Assembly: GCF_046630315.1 (NCBI RefSeq)
Contig: NZ_LQBD01000008.1
Location: 1-64,000, forward strand
Direction: 5' to 3'
Length of the DNA: 64,000 nt
From: Brucella anthropi_A
GTDB taxonomy: Bacteria > Pseudomonadota > Alphaproteobacteria > Rhizobiales > Rhizobiaceae
In this document: piece after piece, positions 22,636 to 33,145 of the stretch
Numbering within the stretch: position 1 is the first letter of the stretch
How the letters are laid out: each line of letters starts with the position of its first letter
Program-made: the position numbers and the translations under genes
The notes under the pieces: model-generated
Databases searched by the model: none
What the model was told of the DNA's origin: nothing
What the model saw: only the letters and a program-made list of their open reading frames with translations

Positions 22636-24231
22636 ATGAAATTCTACCAAAAACTCCTGGCGGCAACCGCGCTGGTTGCTCTGATGAGCGGTGCTGCATC
22701 GGCAAAAACCTTTGTTTATTGCTCGCCGGCATCGCCTGAAGGCTTCGATCCGGCCGCCTATACGGGCGGCGATACGTTCGATGCGTCGGCCCATCCGGTT
22801 TATAACCGTCTTGCCGAATTTGAAAACGGAACGACGAAAGTTGTGCCCGGTCTGGCAGAAAGCTGGGATGTCAGCGACGATGGCCTGGAATATACCTTCC
22901 ATCTGCGCAAGGGCGTCAAGTTCCATTCGAGCGATCATTTCACGCCGACCCGCGATTTCAACGCGGATGACGTGATCTTCTCCTTCGATCGCATGCGTAA
23001 CAAGGACAATCCCTGGCACCAGTACACCGCCGGCATCACCTATGAATATTTCGACAGCATGGAAATGGGTGCGCTGATCAAGGATATCGTCAAGGTTGAC
23101 GATTATACCGTCAAGTTTGTGCTGAACCGTCCGGAAGCGCCGTTCCTCGCCAATATCTCGATGCCTTTCGCTTCGATCATTTCGAAGGAATATACCGACA
23201 AGCTCGCCGCCGACGGCAAGAAGGACGATCTCAACCAGTTCCCGGTCGGCACCGGCCCGTTCCAGTTCATCGCCTATCAGAAGGACGCCGTCGTCCGCTT
23301 CAAGGCAAATGACAACTATTGGGGCGGACGCCCGAAGATCGACGATCTGGTCTTCGCGATCACGACCGATCCTGCGGTTCGCGCACAGAAGCTCAAGGCC
23401 GGCGAATGTCAGCTGATGTCCTATCCGGCTCCGGCGGATATCAAGGGTCTCCAGGCCGATTCCAACCTCAAGGTTGACGAGCAGGCTGGCCTGAACGTGG
23501 CATATCTTGCCTATAATACGCTGAAGGCGCCGTTCGATAAGCCGGAAGTGCGCAAGGCGCTCAACCAGGCCATCAACAAGCAGGCCATCATCGATGCCGT
23601 GTTCCAGGGCCAGGGCCAGGTTGCCAAGAACCCGATCCCGCCGACGATGTGGAGCTATAACGAGACGGTCGTTGACGACAAGTACGATCCTGAAGCGGCC
23701 AAGAAGGCGCTTGAGGCTGCCGGCGTGAAAGACCTTTCGATGAAGATCTGGGCCATGCCGGTCAGCCGCCCCTATATGCCGAATGCACGCCGCACGGCCG
23801 AACTCATGCAGGCCGATCTGGCGAAGATCGGCGTCAAGGCCGATATCGTGTCGATGGAATGGGGTGAATACCTCAAGAAGTCGTCCGAAAAGGACCGTGA
23901 CGGCGCGGCCATCATGGGCTGGACCGGCGACAATGGCGATCCGGACAACTTCCTGGGCACGCTTCTCGGCTGTGCAGGCGTTGGCAACAACAACCGCGCC
24001 CAGTGGTGCTACAAGCCGTTCGAAGATCTGATCCAGAAGGCCAAGGTTTCAACCAGCCAGGAAGAGCGTACCAAGCTTTATGAAGAAGCGCAGACGGTCT
24101 TCAAGGAACAGGCCCCCTGGGATACGATCGCCCATTCGACGGTTTTCGTGCCGATGTCGGCCAAGGTCACGGGCTTCAAGCAGAGCCCGCTCGGCGATTA
24201 TCGCTTCGAGGAAGTCGATATTTCCGAATAA
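22636..24231 (+). CDS. dppA: Dipeptide ABC transporter, periplasmic substrate-binding protein
   Basis: A 531-residue cluster C (family 5) binding protein. The signal peptide (1-23, cut at SAASA-KTF) is clear. The SBP_bac_5 domain includes VVPGLAESWDVSDDGLEYTF, LRKGVKFHSS, and the C-terminal MGWTGDNGDPDNFL that lines the peptide site in DppA. It binds dipeptides, and possibly 5-aminolevulinate, for import by the four downstream genes. The intergenic space to dppB (222 bases) contains two strong hairpins, which probably reduce read-through so that dppA is the most abundant product. Confidence 0.94.
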   Translation: MKFYQKLLAATALVALMSGAASAKTFVYCSPASPEGFDPAAYTGGDTFDASAHPVYNRLAEFENGTTKVVPGLAESWDVSDDGLEYTFHLRKGVKFHSSDHFTPTRDFNADDVIFSFDRMRNKDNPWHQYTAGITYEYFDSMEMGALIKDIVKVDDYTVKFVLNRPEAPFLANISMPFASIISKEYTDKLAADGKKDDLNQFPVGTGPFQFIAYQKDAVVRFKANDNYWGGRPKIDDLVFAITTDPAVRAQKLKAGECQLMSYPAPADIKGLQADSNLKVDEQAGLNVAYLAYNTLKAPFDKPEVRKALNQAINKQAIIDAVFQGQGQVAKNPIPPTMWSYNETVVDDKYDPEAAKKALEAAGVKDLSMKIWAMPVSRPYMPNARRTAELMQADLAKIGVKADIVSMEWGEYLKKSSEKDRDGAAIMGWTGDNGDPDNFLGTLLGCAGVGNNNRAQWCYKPFEDLIQKAKVSTSQEERTKLYEEAQTVFKEQAPWDTIAHSTVFVPMSAKVTGFKQSPLGDYRFEEVDISE

Positions 24232-24260
24232 GATCTGACAACACGAGTGTGATGGATTTT

Positions 24261-24399
24261 GAGGTTCCTGTTCCTTGCATGGCAAGGCGTCCGGGAACCT
24301 CGAAATTTCGAACCGCACTCGATTCAACTGGTTGCTGATTGGCTTTGAAACCGGAATTCGCTATGACCTCGTTTCACGGGGCTTACGAATTCCGGTTTC
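24261..24399 (+). terminator. Two hairpins in the dppA-dppB gap (attenuating or stabilising)
   Basis: Hairpin 1 is GAGGTTCC (24261-24268) with GGAACCTC (24294-24301). Hairpin 2 has perfect 14-base arms, GAAACCGGAATTCG (24347-24360) and CGAATTCCGGTTTC (24386-24399). Neither is followed by a long T run, so partial termination or 3'-end protection of dppA mRNA is more likely than a full stop. Confidence 0.6.
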
Positions 24400-24453
24400 A
24401 CCAAATCGGTGATCGGGTGTAGGCGACGCCCTCCACCCGGTCGGAGTTTTTGT

Positions 24454-25461
24454 ATGTTTCGCTTCATATTGAATAAACTCGTCTATCTGGTTCCGACCTT
24501 CATAGGCATTACAATCGTGGCTTTTGCCTTCGTGCGGGTTCTGCCCGGCGATCCCGTGCTGTTGATGGCCGGAGAACGCGGCGTGAGCCCCGAGCGCCAT
24601 GCCGAACTGATGGCGCAACTGGGCTTCGACCGCCCGGTCTGGCAGCAATATATCGACTATGTCTGGAACCTGCTGCACGGCGATTTCGGCCAGTCGCTGG
24701 TGACGAAGAAGCCTGTTCTCGTCGAATTTTTCGCGCTGTTTCCCGCAACCGTGGAACTGTCCATCTGCGCGATCATCGTGGCTATCCTGTTGGGCATTCC
24801 CGCCGGCGTCATCGCTGCTGTCAAGCGCGGTTCGTGGTTCGATCAGGGCCTGATGGGCATTTCGCTGGTCGGCTATTCAATGCCGATTTTCTGGTGGGCG
24901 CTGCTGCTCATCATCTTCTTCTCGGGCGTTTTGCAGTGGACACCGGTTTCGGGCCGCATCTCGCTGCTTTATTATTTCCCGTCCGTGACCGGCTTCATGC
25001 TGATCGACAGCCTGTTGTCGGATCAGAAGGGCGCGTTCCTGTCCGCCGTTTCGCATCTCATCCTGCCGACCATCGTGCTTGCGACGATCCCGCTCGCCGT
25101 TATCGCGCGCCAGACCCGTTCGGCGATGCTGGAGGTGCTGGGCGAGGATTATGTGCGCACCGCCCGCGCCAAGGGCCTGCCGGTGCGCCGCGTTGTCGGC
25201 CTGCATGCGCTGCGCAATGCGATGATACCCGTCATCACCACCATCGGCCTGCAAGTTGGCGTTCTGATGGCTGGCGCAATCCTCACCGAGACGATCTTCT
25301 CATGGCCCGGTATCGGCAAATGGATGCTCGATTCCATTTTCCGTCGCGACTATCCGGTCGTGCAAAGCGGACTCCTGCTGATCGCATTCATCATCATGCT
25401 GGTGAATCTGGTCGTGGACCTGCTGTACGGCCTCATCAATCCGCGCATCCGGCACAAGTGA
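24454..25461 (+). CDS. dppB: Dipeptide ABC transporter permease DppB
   Basis: A 335-residue inner-membrane permease with six transmembrane segments, starting MFRFILNKLVYLVPTFIGIT. LPGDPVLLMAGERG follows the first segment. The EAA coupling loop is SAMLEVLGEDYVRTARAKGL, and the gene ends with VDLLYGLINPRIR. This is the standard architecture for the DppB/OppB side of a peptide importer. The frame opens earlier (24409), but the ATG at 24454 fits the family start. dppC begins 7 bases after the stop. Confidence 0.95.
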   Translation: MFRFILNKLVYLVPTFIGITIVAFAFVRVLPGDPVLLMAGERGVSPERHAELMAQLGFDRPVWQQYIDYVWNLLHGDFGQSLVTKKPVLVEFFALFPATVELSICAIIVAILLGIPAGVIAAVKRGSWFDQGLMGISLVGYSMPIFWWALLLIIFFSGVLQWTPVSGRISLLYYFPSVTGFMLIDSLLSDQKGAFLSAVSHLILPTIVLATIPLAVIARQTRSAMLEVLGEDYVRTARAKGLPVRRVVGLHALRNAMIPVITTIGLQVGVLMAGAILTETIFSWPGIGKWMLDSIFRRDYPVVQSGLLLIAFIIMLVNLVVDLLYGLINPRIRHK

Positions 25462-25468
25462 GGGTATC

Positions 25469-26377
25469 ATGACACACTCAGCCATTCAGCCGGAAGCAGC
25501 ACACGACATTGGCAAGATGCGTGCGCTGAAGGACTTCTGGTTTTATTTCAGCGTCAATCGCGGCGCGGTTATCGGTCTTGTCGTCTTTGTCGCAATCATT
25601 CTGGTGGCAATCTTCGCGCCGTTTATCGCGCCGCACAGCCCCACGGAGCAGTTCCGCGAATTCGTCAAGGTTCCGCCCTTCTGGGAAGAAGGCGGCTCAA
25701 CCCAGTTCCTGCTTGGAACGGACGCTGTCGGACGTGACATCCTGTCCCGCCTGATCTACGGCGCGCAATATTCGCTGCTGGTCGGTTTCGTCATCGTCAT
25801 CATTTCGATGTGTCTCGGCATCACCGTCGGCCTCATCACCGGCTATTTCGGCGGCGGTGTCGATACGGTGTTCATGCGCATCATGGATGTCATCCTGGCA
25901 TTCCCGTCGCTCCTGCTGGCGCTGGTACTGGTGGCGATCCTCGGACCGGGCCTGATCAATGCGGTTCTGGCGATCACGCTCGTTCTGCTGCCGCACTTCT
26001 CGCGCCTTACGCGTGCGGCCGTGATGGCGGAAAAGGAACGCGAATATGTGACGGCGGCCAAGCTTGCCGGTGCAGGCAAGCTGCGCCTGATGTTCAAGAC
26101 CATTCTGCCGAACTGTCTGGCCCCGCTGGTGGTGCAGGCAACGATGTCGTTCTCCAACGCCATCCTCGACGTTGCGGCTCTGGGCTTCCTTGGCATGGGC
26201 GCGCAGCCGCCGACGCCGGAATGGGGCACGATGCTTGCCGAAGCGCGGGAATTCATCCTGAGCGCCTGGTGGATCGTTACCTTCCCCGGTCTTGCAATTC
26301 TCATCACTGTTCTCGCCATCAACCTGATCGGCGACGGTCTGCGCGATGCGCTTGACCCGAAACTGAAGAGGAGCTGA
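25469..26377 (+). CDS. dppC: Dipeptide ABC transporter permease DppC
   Basis: A 302-residue permease, partner of DppB. It has the N-terminal cytoplasmic tail and first membrane segment (GAVIGLVVFVAIILVAIFAP), the family's FLLGTDAVGRDILSRLIYGA, and the EAA loop AVMAEKEREYVTAAKLAGA. The C-terminus NLIGDGLRDALDPKL is diagnostic of DppC/OppC. It is tightly spaced in the dpp operon (7 bases from dppB, 3 to dppD). Confidence 0.95.
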   Translation: MTHSAIQPEAAHDIGKMRALKDFWFYFSVNRGAVIGLVVFVAIILVAIFAPFIAPHSPTEQFREFVKVPPFWEEGGSTQFLLGTDAVGRDILSRLIYGAQYSLLVGFVIVIISMCLGITVGLITGYFGGGVDTVFMRIMDVILAFPSLLLALVLVAILGPGLINAVLAITLVLLPHFSRLTRAAVMAEKEREYVTAAKLAGAGKLRLMFKTILPNCLAPLVVQATMSFSNAILDVAALGFLGMGAQPPTPEWGTMLAEAREFILSAWWIVTFPGLAILITVLAINLIGDGLRDALDPKLKRS

Positions 26378-26380
26378 TCA

Positions 26381-27228
26381 ATGGCTCTGCTTGAAATCAG
26401 GAACCTTTCGGTTTCCTTCGACACCTCGACCGGCCCGTTCAAGGCGGTCGACGGCATCGACATCACCGTCGACAAGGGCGAAGTGCTGGCAATCGTCGGC
26501 GAGTCCGGTTCGGGCAAGTCGGTCGGCATGCTTGCCGTCATGGGCCTTCTGCCCAAGACGGCAACGGTTACCGCGGATGCCATGACCTTCGACGGCAAGG
26601 ACCTGCGGGCGATGTCCGACAAGGAGCGCCGCAAGATCATCGGACGGGATATTTCGATGATCTTCCAGGAGCCGGTCGCGAGCCTCAATCCCTGCTTCAC
26701 GGTCGGCTATCAGCTGGAGGAAGTGCTGAAGCAGCACATGGGCATGAACGGCTCGGCCAGCCGTGCCCGTGCCATCGAGCTTCTGGAACTCGTCGGTATT
26801 CGCGATGCGGCGGAGCGCCTGAAAAGCTTCCCGCATCAGATGTCGGGCGGCCAGTGCCAGCGCGTCATGATCGCGATCGCGATTGCCTGCAACCCCAAGC
26901 TCCTCATTGCCGACGAGCCGACGACAGCGCTCGACGTGACGATCCAGAAGCAGATTCTCGATCTTCTGATGCGGCTTCAGGTCGAGCACGGCATGGGCCT
27001 CATCATGATTACCCATGATATGGGCGTGGTGGCCGAAACGGCGGACCGGGTGATCGTGCAGTATAAGGGCCACAAGATGGAGGATGCCGACGTGCTGTCG
27101 CTTTTCTCCGCGCCCAAGCACCCATACACCCGCGCGCTGCTGTCGGCCCTGCCGGAAAATGCAACGGGCGACCGTCTTCCGACGGTTTCCGATTTCGTCT
27201 TTGAAAATACTGGTGCGGGAGAAGCGCG

Positions 27229-27232
<4 letters not shown>
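26381..27232 (+). CDS. dppD: Dipeptide ABC transporter ATPase DppD
   Basis: A 283-residue ATPase. Walker A GESGSGKS is near 41, Q-loop IFQEPVASLNP, signature MSGGQCQRV, and Walker B LLIADEPTTALD. It is slightly shorter than many DppD proteins (about 320 residues), whose C-terminal oligopeptide domain with a Cys cluster is mostly missing here, so the iron-sulfur-type C-terminal motif cannot be seen. The stop overlaps the dppF start by ATGA. Confidence 0.93.
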
Positions 27233-28077
<845 letters not shown>

Positions 28078-28105
28078 TCCTGTCTGTACGTTGCCTGAAA
28101 ACAGA

Positions 28106-28135
28106 AAAACCGCACATGAAAATGTGCGGTTTTTC
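28106..28135 (+). terminator. Terminator of the dpp operon
   Basis: AACCGCACAT and ATGTGCGGTT flank a short loop, with AAAA before and TTTT after, so it could act on both strands. AT-rich DNA without genes follows to 28298. Confidence 0.88.
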
Positions 28136-28298
28136 TGTATCGGAATTGTTGTATTTTGCAGAAGAATGAAGTATAGAACCGATATTTTAGTATTTAAATT
28201 ATCGGTATTGGCATGAATTTTTATTTAATTGTTTCTGTTGTTAGTGTCATGTTGTCGGCTATTTTTTGGGTGGCAAACACTGCTTGCGGTATTCTTGT

Positions 28299-29351
28299 TT
28301 AGACTTGCGTCCCCCGTTGCTGGTGCCAGGCCAGCGCGCGCACGATATCATCCGCCGCGACCTTGCCGATGATGGCGCCGTTCTCGATGATGCCGACATC
28401 GCCGCTGCTGTCCGCCACGGCATTCATCAGCTCGCGCACCAGCGTTTCGCGCCGGGCGGTCGCGGCAAAGGGACGGGGCGCTGCATTGCGATCGAAGGGC
28501 ACCATGATGTCGCCGGCGCGAAGCACGCCGAGCGGGTTCATGTGGGCGACGAAGTCGGCGACATATTCGTCGGCGGGATGCAGGAGAATTTCCTGCGGCG
28601 TGCCGCATTGAACGATGCGCCCGCCCTCCATGATGGCGATGCGGTTGCCGATCTTCATGGCTTCATCGAGATCATGGCTGACGAAGACGATGGTTTTCTT
28701 CAGGCGTGACTGGAAGGCCAGCAATTCATCCTGCAAGCGCGTGCGGATCAGCGGATCAAGCGCGGAGAACGGTTCGTCCATCAGCAGGATCGGCGCGCCG
28801 GTTGCAAAGGCGCGGGCCAGGCCGACGCGCTGCTGCATGCCGCCGGAAAGCTCTCCCACCTTGCGTCCGGCCCAGTCCTGCAAGCCCACAAGTTCAAGCT
28901 GTTCGCGGGCCTGGGCAAGGCGCTCTTCCTTGCCCATGCCGGAAATTTCCAGCCCGAAGGCGACATTTTCCTCGACCGTGCGCCATGGCAAAAGGCCGAA
29001 TTGCTGGAACACCATGGAAACAAGTTCGGTGCGCAGATGGCGAAGGGTTCCGCGGTCGGCCGTGCCGACATCGATGGCGCGCTCGCCGTCGCGCACGAGA
29101 ACACGCCCGCGCGAGATCGGATTGAGCCGGTTGATGGCGCGAAGAAGGGTCGATTTGCCCGAGCCTGACAAGCCCATCAGAACGAGGATTTCGCCTTCCT
29201 CGATGTTGAGCGTGCAGTTGTGGACGCCCAGAACGAGATCGGTTTCAGCCTGGATTTGCGAGCGTGTGGCACCGCGATCCGCCAGAGCAAGCGCGTCCCC
29301 GACATTGTTGCCGAAAATGATGCAAACGTCTTCGAGTGCGATGATCGTCAT
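28299..29351 (-). CDS. choV: Choline ABC transporter ATPase ChoV
   Basis: A 350-residue ATPase of the glycine-betaine/choline class. Walker A GLSGSGKST, the family's FQQFGLLPWRTVEENVAFG, signature LSGGMQQRVGLARA, Walker B ILLMDEPFSALDPL, and a C-terminal CBS-like region (PFDRNAAPRPFAATARRETL onwards) with the DIVRALAWHQ end are seen. It belongs to choXWV, transcribed choX-choW-choV. A palindromic repeat (29375-29422) is inserted between choW and choV, giving a 69-base gap. Confidence 0.93.
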   Translation of the reverse strand: MTIIALEDVCIIFGNNVGDALALADRGATRSQIQAETDLVLGVHNCTLNIEEGEILVLMGLSGSGKSTLLRAINRLNPISRGRVLVRDGERAIDVGTADRGTLRHLRTELVSMVFQQFGLLPWRTVEENVAFGLEISGMGKEERLAQAREQLELVGLQDWAGRKVGELSGGMQQRVGLARAFATGAPILLMDEPFSALDPLIRTRLQDELLAFQSRLKKTIVFVSHDLDEAMKIGNRIAIMEGGRIVQCGTPQEILLHPADEYVADFVAHMNPLGVLRAGDIMVPFDRNAAPRPFAATARRETLVRELMNAVADSSGDVGIIENGAIIGKVAADDIVRALAWHQQRGTQV

Positions 29352-29374
29352 CCATTTGCTCCTGGTCTCTGTTT

Positions 29375-29422
29375 GAGCATGATCTTATCCGAAAACCGGT
29401 TTCCACTTTTCGGGATCATGCT
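29375..29422. repeat. GAGCATG...CATGCT palindromic module inside the cho operon
   Basis: GAGCATGATC ... GATCATGCT with the inner core CCGAAAACCGG / CCACTTTTCGGG. It is the single-module form of the repeat family present at 15566, 46416 and 49220. It lies between two co-transcribed genes, where it may alter relative mRNA levels. Confidence 0.8.
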
Positions 29423-30257
29423 ATTTTTCTCTGCCGGCGCGGAAGATACGGTCGAGTATGATGGCGACCACGACGATGATGAAACCGGCCTCGAAACCGA
29501 GCGAGATGTTGACCGAGTTCAGGCCGCGCACCACGGGCACGCCAAGGCCGTCGGCACCGACGAGAGCGGCGATGACCACCATTGAAAGCGACAGCATGAT
29601 CGTCTGGGTCAGGCCGGCGAGGATTTGCGGCATCGCATAGGGCAGCTCGACCTTCCAGAGAAGCTGCGAGCGTGATGCGCCGAAGGCCTCGCCCGCCTCG
29701 ATCAGCGAGGATGGTGTCGAGGAAATGCCGAGCTGGGTCAGGCGGATGGGAGCGGGTATCACGAAGATGACCGTGGCGAGCAGGCCGGGCACCATGCCGA
29801 TGCCGAAGAAGACGATGGCCGGGATCAGATACACGAATGTCGGCAGGGTCTGCATCAGGTCGAGCACAGGGCGCATTGCGGCGTAAAGTGCGGGACGATG
29901 GGCAGCGGCAATGCCGAGCGGCACGCCGACCGCCATGCAGACGAAACATGAGGACAGAACAAGCGTCAGTGTTTTGAGCGTCGGTTCCCAGTAGCCCTGA
30001 TTGATGATGAAGAGGAAGCCCACGACAGTAAGCAGGACGACCGAGATGCGACGCTGGATCAGCCATGCAATGACGGCGAAGATGGCGATCAGGAGGAGAG
30101 GATGCGGCAGTTGCAACAGGTACAGCAAGCCATCGATCAGGCCCTGCATGATTGCCGCCAAAGTGTCGAAGAAAAGTCCCAGATGGGTTGTCAGCCAGTC
30201 CACCACGGATTTGGCGGTCGGTCCGACAGGAATCTTGTAATCCGTCAGCCAGTTCAA
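29421..30257 (-). CDS. choW: Choline ABC transporter permease ChoW
   Basis: A 278-residue permease of the ProW/OpuAB type. The amphipathic N-terminus (DYKIPVGPTAKSVVDWLTTH) is followed by about six membrane segments. The coupling loop LIEAGEAFGASRSQLLWKVE and the ending IIVVVAIILDRIFRAGRE match the family. It forms the channel for choline taken up with ChoX and powered by ChoV. The stop lies on the edge of the palindromic repeat at 29375-29422. Confidence 0.93.
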   Translation of the reverse strand: MNWLTDYKIPVGPTAKSVVDWLTTHLGLFFDTLAAIMQGLIDGLLYLLQLPHPLLLIAIFAVIAWLIQRRISVVLLTVVGFLFIINQGYWEPTLKTLTLVLSSCFVCMAVGVPLGIAAAHRPALYAAMRPVLDLMQTLPTFVYLIPAIVFFGIGMVPGLLATVIFVIPAPIRLTQLGISSTPSSLIEAGEAFGASRSQLLWKVELPYAMPQILAGLTQTIMLSLSMVVIAALVGADGLGVPVVRGLNSVNISLGFEAGFIIVVVAIILDRIFRAGREK

Positions 30258-30342
30258 CGATCAAGTCTCCTGCTGCGTGCTTGTGATGAAGGTCCGGGAA
30301 TGTGCCGGGCCGCCTGTGTCGCAGCCCGGCAGCATGCCGGGG

Positions 30343-31311
30343 TCAAAGGCCGAGCGCTGCCTTGACGGCGGGCAGGCCTTCCTTGCCGTCAACGGTCGTC
30401 ACACCGGCGAGCCACTGGTCGAGCACGCCCGGATTGGCTTTCAGCCAGTCGGTTGCAGCCTTTGCGGGTTCTTCGCCATCATCGAGAATCTTGCCCATGA
30501 TCTCGTTTTCGATGTCGAGCTTGAATTCCAGATTGGTGAGGAACTTGCCGACATTGGGGCATTCCTGCGTGTAGCCGGTGCGGACATTGGTTTCGACCTT
30601 GGCGCCGCCGAGATTGGGGCCGAAGAAATCGTCGCCGCCGGTGAGATAGGCGATCTCGAAACGCTTGTTCATGGGGTGCGGCTCCCATGCGAGGAACACC
30701 ACCGGCTCCTTGCTCTTGATGCTGCGCGCGACCTGCGCCAGCATGCCCTGTTCGGAGGATTCCGCCAGTTCGAACGATTTGAGGCCGAAGGCATCCTTGT
30801 TGATCATGTCGAGGATCAGGCGGTTGCCGTCATTGCCGGGCTCGATGCCGTAGATCTTGCCGTCGAGCTTGTCCTTGAATCTCGCAATATCCTTGAAATC
30901 CTTGAGGCCTTCGTCATAGGCATATTTCGGTACGGCGAGCGTGTATTTCGCGCCGGTCAGGTTGGTGCGCAGCGTCTCCACCGTCTTGTTATCGAGATAG
31001 GGCTGGAGGTCGGCGGACATGGACGGGTTCCAGTAGCCGAGGAAGACGTCGATATCCTTCTTGCCCAGCGACGCATAGGTCACCGGCACGGAGAGAACCT
31101 TGATGTCGGTCTTGTAGCCGAGGCCTTTGAGGATTTCGGTCGCCACGGCTGTCGTCGAGGTGATGTCGGTCCAGCCGACATCCGAAAAGCGGACGGTGGA
31201 GCAGCTTTCAGGCTCGGCGGCGAAACCGGTTGCAGGCGCGCCCAGCATTGCCGTTCCCGTGGCAAGCCCACCCAGGGCAAGCGTAAGCATATAGGTCGAT
31301 ACGGACTTCAT
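30343..31311 (-). CDS. choX: Choline-binding periplasmic protein ChoX
   Basis: A 322-residue periplasmic binding protein. The signal peptide (MKSVSTYMLTLALGGLATG ... FAAEP) is about 32 residues. Trp-containing segments that form the aromatic choline cage in ChoX are visible: FSDVGWTDITS, FLGYWNPSMS, and VFLAWEPHPMN. The start is the ATG at 31311 because GGAGAG precedes it by four bases. The frame's other start at 31323 has no ribosome-binding site. It is the first gene of choXWV; choline is imported as a precursor of phosphatidylcholine and glycine betaine. Confidence 0.93.
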   Translation of the reverse strand: MKSVSTYMLTLALGGLATGTAMLGAPATGFAAEPESCSTVRFSDVGWTDITSTTAVATEILKGLGYKTDIKVLSVPVTYASLGKKDIDVFLGYWNPSMSADLQPYLDNKTVETLRTNLTGAKYTLAVPKYAYDEGLKDFKDIARFKDKLDGKIYGIEPGNDGNRLILDMINKDAFGLKSFELAESSEQGMLAQVARSIKSKEPVVFLAWEPHPMNKRFEIAYLTGGDDFFGPNLGGAKVETNVRTGYTQECPNVGKFLTNLEFKLDIENEIMGKILDDGEEPAKAATDWLKANPGVLDQWLAGVTTVDGKEGLPAVKAALGL

Positions 31312-31676
31312 TGTTCTCTCCATTCACCGGGCCGTTTTGACGGATTGATTGTTTTTCCGGTTCCGGCTTTAGCAAACACCAAAGATTTCGCCATTCAAGT
31401 ACCATAGCGGCGAAAATGTTCTTGATTGCGACGTTGGCTGCAGTTTCCGGCGGAAAACCGTTTCGCACCTGACTTGAAACTGCCTGTCACTCATCATTTT
31501 CCGGAACCGTCAGCCGAGGGGAAACGGGCAGGATTGCCACGCATTTGGCCGAAGCGGGTTGGCGCCATGTTACGGATCGATACCGGGGATTCAACCCTGT
31601 CAGCCGAAAATGACGGATAAAATCAGTCGGATGACCGTAAAATTCGAAGAATCCGCTCCGTTCATGGAGTTGCCGC

Positions 31677-31766
31677 CGGTCTGATTCCGACATTTGCTCA
31701 ATGCCGATATCCGGGGCCGATATCCGGGGCCGATATCTGGGGGATGCAGATGTCGGAATCAGACCG
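31677..31766. repeat. Palindromic element, family GTGGTCTGATTCC, copy 2, with internal tandem repeat
   Basis: Outer arms CGGTCTGATTCCGACAT (31677-31693) and its exact complement (31750-31766). The loop holds three tandem 13-base units CCGATATCCGGGG (31704-31742, the last with one change). The arms are homologous to 16506-16580, but the loops differ completely. Confidence 0.82.
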
Positions 31767-31921
31767 CCGGGTTGTCGAAAAGATGAGCACACTCTATTTG
31801 AGGATTGGACAGTTTTTCAGGCCTGGCTGCTTGCGAATGGGGCTTGCGATGCATAGGTCTGTAGGGCGGCGCAGAAGCGGTGCAAAACCCGGATTTTCGG
31901 GTAAAAGGAAGGATTTCTATA

Positions 31922-33139
31922 GTGTGGGATGCAGTAAAGGGCGTTTTTTCCTTCCTGGGCCGATTCATCGCGGCGCTTGCCCGTCTGATTGCCGTTCCCC
32001 TGGGCGCATTATGGCGGCTTTTCCTGCGGCTTGGAATTTTGTGGAAAGTCGCCGTTGCGGTCGTCGTGATCGGCCTGGGCAGCCTTTACGTCTATTTCAT
32101 CTGGCAGACTCAAGTGTGGACGAATTTCGATCCGGATTATCCGGCGAAATACAGCTATCAGAACGCGACTACGCCCGGTGAAGAGGTAAAGAGTGAAGTG
32201 GTAAAGAGCGAAGAGGTGAAGGTCGGGGCCGAACAGCCCGCCGCCACGCCTGAAACCAGCCAGACTGGCGAGGCCGCACCGGCGAATCAGCCGGTTCAGG
32301 CAGCGCAGGCGCCATCCTCCGCGCGCAAATGTTCCCGCTCGGCCATAGCCGAAGTTGCCGCCGATCTCACCGACTTCAATGTCAACCAGAATGCATGGAT
32401 TTCCTCCATGCTGCTCTACAAGCTCGGTCTTTTCGGCCTGGACTGGGATCGCACGCCCTTCCTCGACAACAAGGCTTCGTTCCAGCGCGGCATCAATGCG
32501 GCGGTGCGCCGTACCGCGATTGAACTCGTCGACAATATCGGTCGTCTGCGCGGCACATCGCAGATCGATGGCGACCTGCAAAAGGCGCGCGGCAATCTGC
32601 AATTTGCCGAGGATTCCTGGTATTTCGGCCTGAGCCCCTTCGGCCCGAAGACGCCGACGCCCAGCTATTATCGTTCGGCGATCAAGGATCTGCGCGCCTT
32701 CAACGGGCGGCTTGAAAACTGCCAGGCGACGTTTGATGCCCGCGCGGACAATCTGATCCAGTTTGTCGACCGTATCGCGAGCGATCTCGGTTCCACCTCG
32801 GCCATCCTCAAGGACCGGGCGGAGAATTATCACGCGGGCTGGTTTGACACCCGCGCGGACGACCGCTTCTGGTTCGCCTATGGCCAGCTTTATGCCTATT
32901 ACGGCCTGCTGCGCGCCGCGCATTCGGATTTCCGCGGGGTTCTGGCCGAAAAGCACCTCGACGGCGTGTGGGATGAAATGGAAAAGCAGCTTCGGGCGGC
33001 GCTCGACATGCAGCCCTTCATCGTTTCCAATGGCGACCCGGATGCGTGGATCACGCCGTCGCATCTGACCACGATGGGCTTCTACATTCTGCGTGTCCGT
33101 TCCAATCTGGTCGATGTGAAACAGGTTCTGGAGCGCTGA
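31922..33139 (+). CDS. DUF2333 family membrane protein
   Basis: A 405-residue protein. One transmembrane segment (about residues 40-62: WKVAVAVVVIGLGSLYVYFI) is followed by a Glu/Lys/Ala/Pro-rich linker with an EVK repeat (EEVKSEVVKSEEVKV), then a conserved DUF2333 domain from about 130 (FNVNQNAWISSMLLYKLGLF ... WFAYGQLYAYYGLLRAAHSD). The function of the family is unknown; it is probably a periplasmic domain anchored at the inner membrane. GTG at 31922 is chosen because AAGGAAGG lies 8 bases upstream. An earlier GTG at 31880 is in frame. The next gene begins 6 bases after the stop. Confidence 0.85.
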   Translation: MWDAVKGVFSFLGRFIAALARLIAVPLGALWRLFLRLGILWKVAVAVVVIGLGSLYVYFIWQTQVWTNFDPDYPAKYSYQNATTPGEEVKSEVVKSEEVKVGAEQPAATPETSQTGEAAPANQPVQAAQAPSSARKCSRSAIAEVAADLTDFNVNQNAWISSMLLYKLGLFGLDWDRTPFLDNKASFQRGINAAVRRTAIELVDNIGRLRGTSQIDGDLQKARGNLQFAEDSWYFGLSPFGPKTPTPSYYRSAIKDLRAFNGRLENCQATFDARADNLIQFVDRIASDLGSTSAILKDRAENYHAGWFDTRADDRFWFAYGQLYAYYGLLRAAHSDFRGVLAEKHLDGVWDEMEKQLRAALDMQPFIVSNGDPDAWITPSHLTTMGFYILRVRSNLVDVKQVLER

Positions 33140-33145
33140 CCGGCC

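Noticed and set aside
31704..31742. Three tandem 13-bp units considered as a CRISPR array
   Set aside because: Units are directly contiguous with no spacers, are too short, and lie in the loop of a dispersed palindrome; no cas genes are present.
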